In this document: piece by piece, positions 21,601-26,905 of the stretch
Layout: each line of letters begins with the position of its first letter
Numbering within the stretch: the first letter of the stretch is position 1
NCBI GenBank assembly: GCA_000512085.1
Contig: ASPP01006237.1
Coordinates: 1 to 26,905 of the forward strand
From: Reticulomyxa filosa
Lineage: Eukaryota; Foraminifera; Reticulomyxidae
DNA length: 26,905 nucleotides
Reading direction: 5' to 3'
The notes under the pieces: model-generated
What the model saw: only the letters and a program-made list of their open reading frames with translations
What the model was told of the DNA's origin: nothing
Database searches by the model: none
Made by a program: the position numbers and the translations under genes

Positions 21601-24501
21601 ATATTTCCGTCTATACTTTCTATATTTTTCATATACTTCTCCCTGTGTGAGATGTTCATAATTTCATCGTATTCATGTTGTATATCATCATTTTCAGTTG
21701 CAATTTGAGTTCCTTGAATAAACATTTGAAAACCTAAATCATGACAATATTGTTGAAATGCTGACTTAATTTTGTTTGGATTTGTTTGTATTCTTAATTC
21801 TGCCAATTTATTAGAAATATTTTGAACATGAAAATCAATCCATTGTTGATTAAATGCTTCATATACTTGAACTTTTGATATATTAGTTCCAATAGAATGT
21901 TGTTTCATTAATGAAGGTAATACAGTTAATATTAAGCGAAGTAAAAAAGGTTCTTCCATCATTTTATGTAGATTTGGATAATTTTGTAATGTTTCTTCAT
22001 ATTGTTGTGGAGTCCAATTAGAATAATGACATATTTGATTTTTGTGATTAATTTGAACAAATTTATGAATATATCCACGCATTTGTTCTTTTGAGAATGG
22101 CCATAAATATGTCATTGTTGTTTTTATAAAATGATTATTGGAATTAAAAAAAATTTGTTGAATATGTTGATCATTTAATACATGACTTCTACAACTTATA
22201 ATAATATTTGCATTCCATTGATTTAAATTAAAACGATCATAAAAATATTTTTGAATATGATTATATTTATAATATTTATCAAATATTTCATCAAATCCAT
22301 CTAAAATAAAAATAAAAGAAATATTTTTACGAATAATATCTATAATTTCTTTATTAATTTGTTTAATTTGTAAAGCTTGAGAAATTAATTGTGTTTCATT
22401 AATTGGATTATAAAATTTAGATAATGAAATATAAATAGGAATTGATATTAAAGAATGATTAATATATGATTCCCATAATATTTCTTCTAAATGACGACAA
22501 AATAAACTTTTTCCTGATCCTGATTTACCTTGTAATATAATTATTTGTTGTTCATTTTTTTTTTCTTCTGATAATAAATCAATTATATATTGATGACAAT
22601 CATATGATTTATTATCATTATTATCATTATTATCATTATCTAATAATTGATAATTATTTGCTTGTAATGGAATATATGTTTCAAGAGCTTGTAATATTGT
22701 TATATCTTCTTCTAATTCTTTTTTTCTTGATTCTTTTAATATAGATATTATATCATAACAACTTGCTGGATTCATTTCACCAATAATATATTTTTTAAAA
22801 TATTCAAATAAAATAACATAAATAGCTTTTCCTTTAATTTGTTTTGGATTAAAATTACAAAGTTGATTATAAATAAATTGTATTAATTTTAAATAAATAT
22901 TATTATTATTATTTAAATTTATATCTTCTTCTTTTATATCTTTTAATTGTAATGGTTTTAATATTTTAATTTCTGAATGTGATTTATAATTATTAGAAAT
23001 TTTTTGTATTTCTTTTATATCAATCCATTCACAAATAATATCATTAATTTTATTTAATGTTTGATTACTATATTGTTTTAATTCTTCTTCTAATATATTA
23101 TTTGATTTCCATGATCTAATATATTCATAAAATAAATGACTTAATTTTGGATTTTCAATTATTGTATATCCTTCTAATGTTGTATAATTTTTTAATGTTG
23201 CTTGCATTTCAATATAAACATCATATTTTTTAATATATAATTTTATATTATGAAATCTATGATGTGTTTTTGATAATTTATTAAAATAATCTTTATCTTC
23301 TGATACTATTAAATTAAATTGTTCTGCTTTTTTCATTACAGCTACTGCTGTTTGTAATTTAGTTGAATTATCACATAAAATTGTAAATCTTCCTATATCA
23401 AATGCTTCATTAAAATCACCATCATAATCTAATCTAATTTTTTCTAATAATCTTTCATTACCTTTTACATTTTCTGGTTTAACAACTGTTATTTCATATT
23501 TTTGTAATTCTATTATTAAATTTTTTATTTCTATACTATTCATTGCTTTTTCACTTCTTTCTCTTAAATCTTCTATACTTTTTGCATGTTGTTTAATCTT
23601 ATTTGCTTTTAATTCATATATTATTCCTTCTTTTATTGAATATATACTTTCATAATTATTATCTTTTATTGTTTTTATATCATTATTTATATTAATTGAA
23701 TATTCTGAATTATAAAACATTGCTTTTATAATATATGTTACTGTTTCTTTTTTACAATCTGGACAATTCAATGATGTCTTATCTGATATAAATCTTATAT
23801 TCTCAAATCCAATATTCACCCATACTGCTAATTTTGCCTTTGATGCCAAACAGCTTTCATTACTGCAATATCCCTGCAAATTAATTCCTGGTTTTATCTC
23901 TCCAATTTCTGTTTTCTCCATTTCCTTTTGTAAATTTCCTTGTTTACTTGCATTTCCTGTACTTTCTTCGTTTGTCTGTTGTTTCTATTTGTGTGCGATC
24001 CATAAAAAAAAGCAGAATGAATACTATTATGAAGCAAATAAAACCGACCTGCTTTACATTCTCCAAATTATTGCCTTTGGTTTCTACTTCTAATTTATTC
24101 TTTTTTTTTTAGTATGTAAAAGAGAAAATTGAACTGAGAAAACGATATAGGAACATAAGTTGTTACTATTTTACCTCTTTTTCAACAGCTTGTTGGACAA
24201 TATCGTTAATTACCAACTCGATATTCCCATTGTGATATCTCATTTTTTGTTGTAACTCTTCTTGGTCAATTGAATTTTCAAATAATCGGGTTAATATTTT
24301 CATTTTTCTCTCATGCAATTGCTTTTCTTCACTTGTAATATTATTATCTTGCATTCCTCCAAGACATTGTGCATTGTAGCGAGTATTACTCCTGTCAATA
24401 CAAATGTATTCATCATTGTTATTGACATTAAAATAGTGGTTTAGAAAACAAGCATTCAATTCTCTGGTATTCATATCGACGACTTTTCTGTGATATTCCA
24501 T
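18663..24501 (-). CDS. CUE/UBA-like, RelA/SpoT-like, NACHT, pentapeptide and WD40 repeat protein (NLR-like)
   Basis: Two minus-strand exons, 24501-24175 and 23984-18663, join in phase 0 (donor GTAAAA, acceptor AATAG), giving 1,882 residues. The second exon frame also has its own ATG at 23921. Exon 1 ends with a CUE/UBA-like helix set (LTRLFENSI, NGNIELVINDIV). Next comes a C-x4-C (149/154) and C-x2-C (183/186) zinc-binding-like element. Residues about 290-396 resemble the RelA/SpoT nucleotidyltransferase fold, with FDIGRF, FHNIKLYI and YIEMQATLKN. The NACHT NTPase follows, with Walker A GKSGSGKS (595-602), Walker B ILDGFDE (to 675) and a sensor-like ISCRS. Then come helical regions, a duplicated WK-F-GDS-AKY motif, pentapeptide-like repeats (FLEGTNFNHANLNG) and 16 WD40 repeats of about 42 residues. 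By family logic this is a cytosolic STAND-type sensor: WD40 repeats sense a ligand, NACHT oligomerises, and the N-terminus signals. The NACHT part is far more AT-rich than the WD40 part. Confidence 0.93.
18830..20826 (-). repeat. array of 16 WD40 repeats (126-bp units)
   Basis: Sixteen consecutive units share the pattern LEGH, FSPDGSKIVSCS, DKTIRIWD and SGKQ. Units are about 42 codons long and remain visibly similar at the DNA level. Unit 15 is shortened at its start (NPGH instead of LEGHS plus three residues), and unit 10 carries one extra residue. Sixteen units would fold as two beta-propellers. The last unit is followed by a C-terminal helix-like tail ending in QRNGKF. Confidence 0.95.
22611..22640 (-). 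repeat. short 9-bp tandem repeat encoding Asp/Asn
   Basis: About three copies of an ATTATCATT unit lie inside the WD40 gene, just upstream of the NACHT domain. They encode a flexible Asn-Asp-Asn linker and are in frame. Confidence 0.8.
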
Positions 24502-25160
24502 GGATTAGTCAATGATAATATGCAGTTCTTTTTTTTTCCCATGCGAAAAACAACCACAGGGCAATTTGTTTTCAAAAAATAATCATAAATTTTTTTAACA
24601 AAATTTTACGTGCACACATACTCTCAAGGGCTTTTGTCTTTAGTACAAATACTCCTAGTTTCGGTTGGGTTAAGGTACGAATTCTAGCTCTAGGCAAGTA
24701 TTTTTTAACGTTTACGTCCCAGAGAATAGCAAAAAAAGATCGTCAAGACTGATGCACAAAGAATGCACAAATATTTCTTTACGAATTAATCAAAAAGAGA
24801 AATATCCAAGAAAATGGTGAAATTTGATTGCAAAATGTGTTTTAAAAAAGTTCGTAAAAACTATACTTAAAGGATTTTTTTAGAAACTGGTCCAGTTTTA
24901 AAGAAACGCACCACTTGACACGGTAATATGTGTTATGTGACACTATAAACAATGGATTCGTTAAGAAAAATAATTGAGACAAATGCAGCCGAACACAAGG
25001 CTATTGACAGTTAGATTTTTTTGTTTGCCTCTTCAGTGTTCATTGAAAAAACAAAATAGCCATATTTTTGAACTGTCTAATATTTTTTAGAATCTCTTTA
25101 AAATTATGGCATTTTAATTTATTGACACTTAAACAATTCATAGTACCACACGCCTACATT
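24502..25160. other. intergenic region between genes F and G
   Basis: AT-rich spacer between two minus-strand genes. It should contain the promoter and leader of the WD40 gene and the 3' end of gene G. No exon, repeat family or RNA gene is visible. Confidence 0.6.
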
Positions 25161-26811
25161 TCAAGTTTCCCTTTTTTCTGTCCTCCCTCGATCATTCTCA
25201 TCTTCTAATGGTATTAGCGAGGTATCCTCCTCCTCTCTTGTCAAATCTGAATCAATGGATGAAATTGATGTAATCTTTCTTTTGCTCATTGTATCTTGGC
25301 CCGACGAAGACAGGGTCGTGCAAAGATTTTTTAGTTCTGTGTCAGTTTTCTGTAACAGAAAACGAAACAAGAGCCTTTCGTTACAACTGTGATTAGAGAG
25401 AAATAACTTGAATTTGTTGTAGCTGGAGTTGTTCTTTTTTGTGGTTGAGCTGTGACTGAAGTTGATGAAATGATTCTAGCTCGTGTTGAACTAGCCCAAA
25501 GTCAGCCGAAGTCACAGTGAAATTGTTTATTTGCATAAATTCAAACAATTGTTGCCATGTTTTCCCTTTTTGAAAGTTAAGAAACTTCTCAATACAATAG
25601 CAATCGTATGCAATCTCTTCTGAATCAGGGCTCAGCTTGAAGTTACGTCCATTTTCAAGAATTTTGCAGAATAAGCAGTAAACAAATTTCTGTAAAATAA
25701 AGGCAAAAGAAATTTGGTAAATTATTTGCTCAGTTATTTCAATTTTTTCAAAAGATATAAAATAAAATTTGCAACTTTTATCTCCGTCTTGCTACTGTTG
25801 TCAAACTGTGAGTCTTCAATTACTATCAATGAGTCTGTATTTTAATTGTTTTATTATTTACTTTTTTGGTTTATTTTGTTGTTTTCTTTTGTTAGTATTT
25901 CATTCTTTTTAGGGTATGATTTTGGTTGCAGATCTAACGAATAATATGTTTGGACACGCAAAAGTATTGTTTAAAAAATGACCAAATATGAAACATACCA
26001 CAACGTTTCCAAACATAACATAATATTTTTATAGCTGACATGGAAGTAATTTCTTCCCGAATCTATTGAAAAGTTGACATATTACTGCTTTAGCGTTCAT
26101 TTAATTACTAAACAACAGTCTTTGAACAAGGGCCAAAAGGGAAGGACAGTAAAAAGAAAACACTATGTTTGTGTCGTCGTAGAAAGGCACTTACTCGGTC
26201 ATATTTTGATATCAAGCGTAATAAAGCTGCCAAGATGGTGCAAGCTAAGGATAAAGGTGAATTTTGTAGCAACCATCCGAAACGGGCGGTACCTACAACC
26301 AGTACACAAATTGAAAAGTGAAATTGTAAATCATGCTAACAATATTACTTACCGTTGAAATCTGAAAAAATTTGTCCAAGCGTCTCGTCTTGTTCTTCGT
26401 TGGATAATAATAAATTGGTGAGAACATAAACACAGGACTTTGCAAAATTTAAGTTAGGTGAGTTCATCGGCAAAGGTTGAACCCATGAGATCAAACATTT
26501 TACTGCAACTGAACGAAAATTTTGTGAAAAATGAAATTTGTTCAAAACTGATAACAAAATGATCAAATTTGCTTTTGCTTGCACGGTGGATTTCCAACGT
26601 TCGACTATTTCTATGTAGATTTACAAAAAATAAATTGACTTTTCTTCAGTTAACAACCTAAACATATCAAAAATTGTTTTAAAAGGGACGCACCTAAAAT
26701 TTTTTGACTGAGAGTTTCAACGAAATTTTCGTCAAAGTATTCCATCATTTTGGTTGCAAAGCAGCTCTTTTCTTGCAATTTTGAAAAGCAGAATGTCAAA
26801 TCATTCAGCAT
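25161..26811 (-). CDS. hypothetical alpha-helical protein (324 aa)
   Basis: Six minus-strand exons give an uninterrupted 324-residue frame: 26811-26694, 26610-26353, 26292-26195, 25805-25776, 25689-25408 and 25349-25161. The donors of exons 2 and 3 are consensus GTAAGT. An in-frame TAA sits two codons upstream of the chosen ATG. The N-terminal two thirds are leucine-rich amphipathic helices (for example LIILLSVLNKFHF, CVYVLTNLLLS and LACTILAALLRLISKYDR), which suggests an ARM/HEAT-like solenoid. A Cys-rich stretch follows (YCLFCKIL and YDCYCIEKF). After it come a Gln-rich coiled coil (LNHKKEQLQLQQIQ) and an acidic, Ser-rich tail with an SKRK basic patch. I do not recognise the family. The 30-base exon 4 is the weakest part. 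Without it the frame still joins and the protein is ten residues shorter. Confidence 0.65.
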
Positions 26812-26905
26812 GTCCCTTTATTTGTGGTTGTTGTTGTTTTTACAACTTTTTTTGCGTCAAATTACTCGAAAGCAACACAAAGTAAACTCAGTTGTTTGAT
26901 CGAGT

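Noticed and set aside
1..26905. tRNA, rRNA, CRISPR, transposase or reverse transcriptase sequences
   Set aside because: No cloverleaf, regular direct-repeat array, or DDE, YXDD or integrase motif was found when reading both strands by eye; short or degenerate copies could be missed.

Overview
This window looks like nuclear DNA from an intron-rich protist with AT-rich gaps. The best guess, which is inference, is a foraminifer close to Reticulomyxa filosa. The reasons are short GT-AG introns packed with long A or T runs, very AT-rich intergenic DNA, and a very long NACHT/WD40 protein of a type I associate with that lineage. I see no bacterial operon, rRNA, tRNA, CRISPR array or transposon gene. 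Exon joins below were accepted only where donor, acceptor, phase and, where possible, protein family agreement coincided.

Layout, plus strand. 1-1384 is mostly AT-rich spacer with one GC-richer island holding a possible small membrane ORF (800-964). Gene A (1501-2457) encodes a small protein with two diverged copies of a module of about 55 residues. Gene B (about 3345-7479, some 14 exons) encodes an unrecognised coiled-coil protein of roughly 1,000 residues. Gene C (8395-9602, six exons) is the mitochondrial complex I subunit NDUFS7. Gene D (9983-15505, nine exons) is a secreted-type, membrane-anchored ADAM-like metalloprotease with propeptide, reprolysin domain, disintegrin/Cys-rich region, thrombospondin-like module, EGF-like modules, a membrane helix, a charged coiled coil and a C-terminal WW domain. 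Gene E (16138-17617, five exons) is an MRG15/Eaf3-type chromatin protein with chromodomain and MRG domain.

Layout, minus strand. Gene F (24501-18663, two exons, 1,882 residues) combines a CUE/UBA-like domain, a CxxxxC/CxxC zinc-binding-like element, a region resembling the RelA/SpoT nucleotidyltransferase fold, a NACHT NTPase, pentapeptide-like repeats and 16 WD40 repeats. Gene G (26811-25161, six exons, 324 residues) is an unrecognised helical protein. Genes E and F converge on an AT-rich gap of about 1 kb.

The genes look functionally unrelated (respiration, extracellular proteolysis, chromatin, NLR-like signalling), as expected for ordinary eukaryotic gene order. The strongest novelty candidates are the ADAM-plus-WW architecture of gene D and the RelA/SpoT-like plus CUE N-terminus of gene F. 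Two otherwise convincing genes (C and D) have their frame broken by exactly one base at a homopolymer, which probably reflects sequence error.
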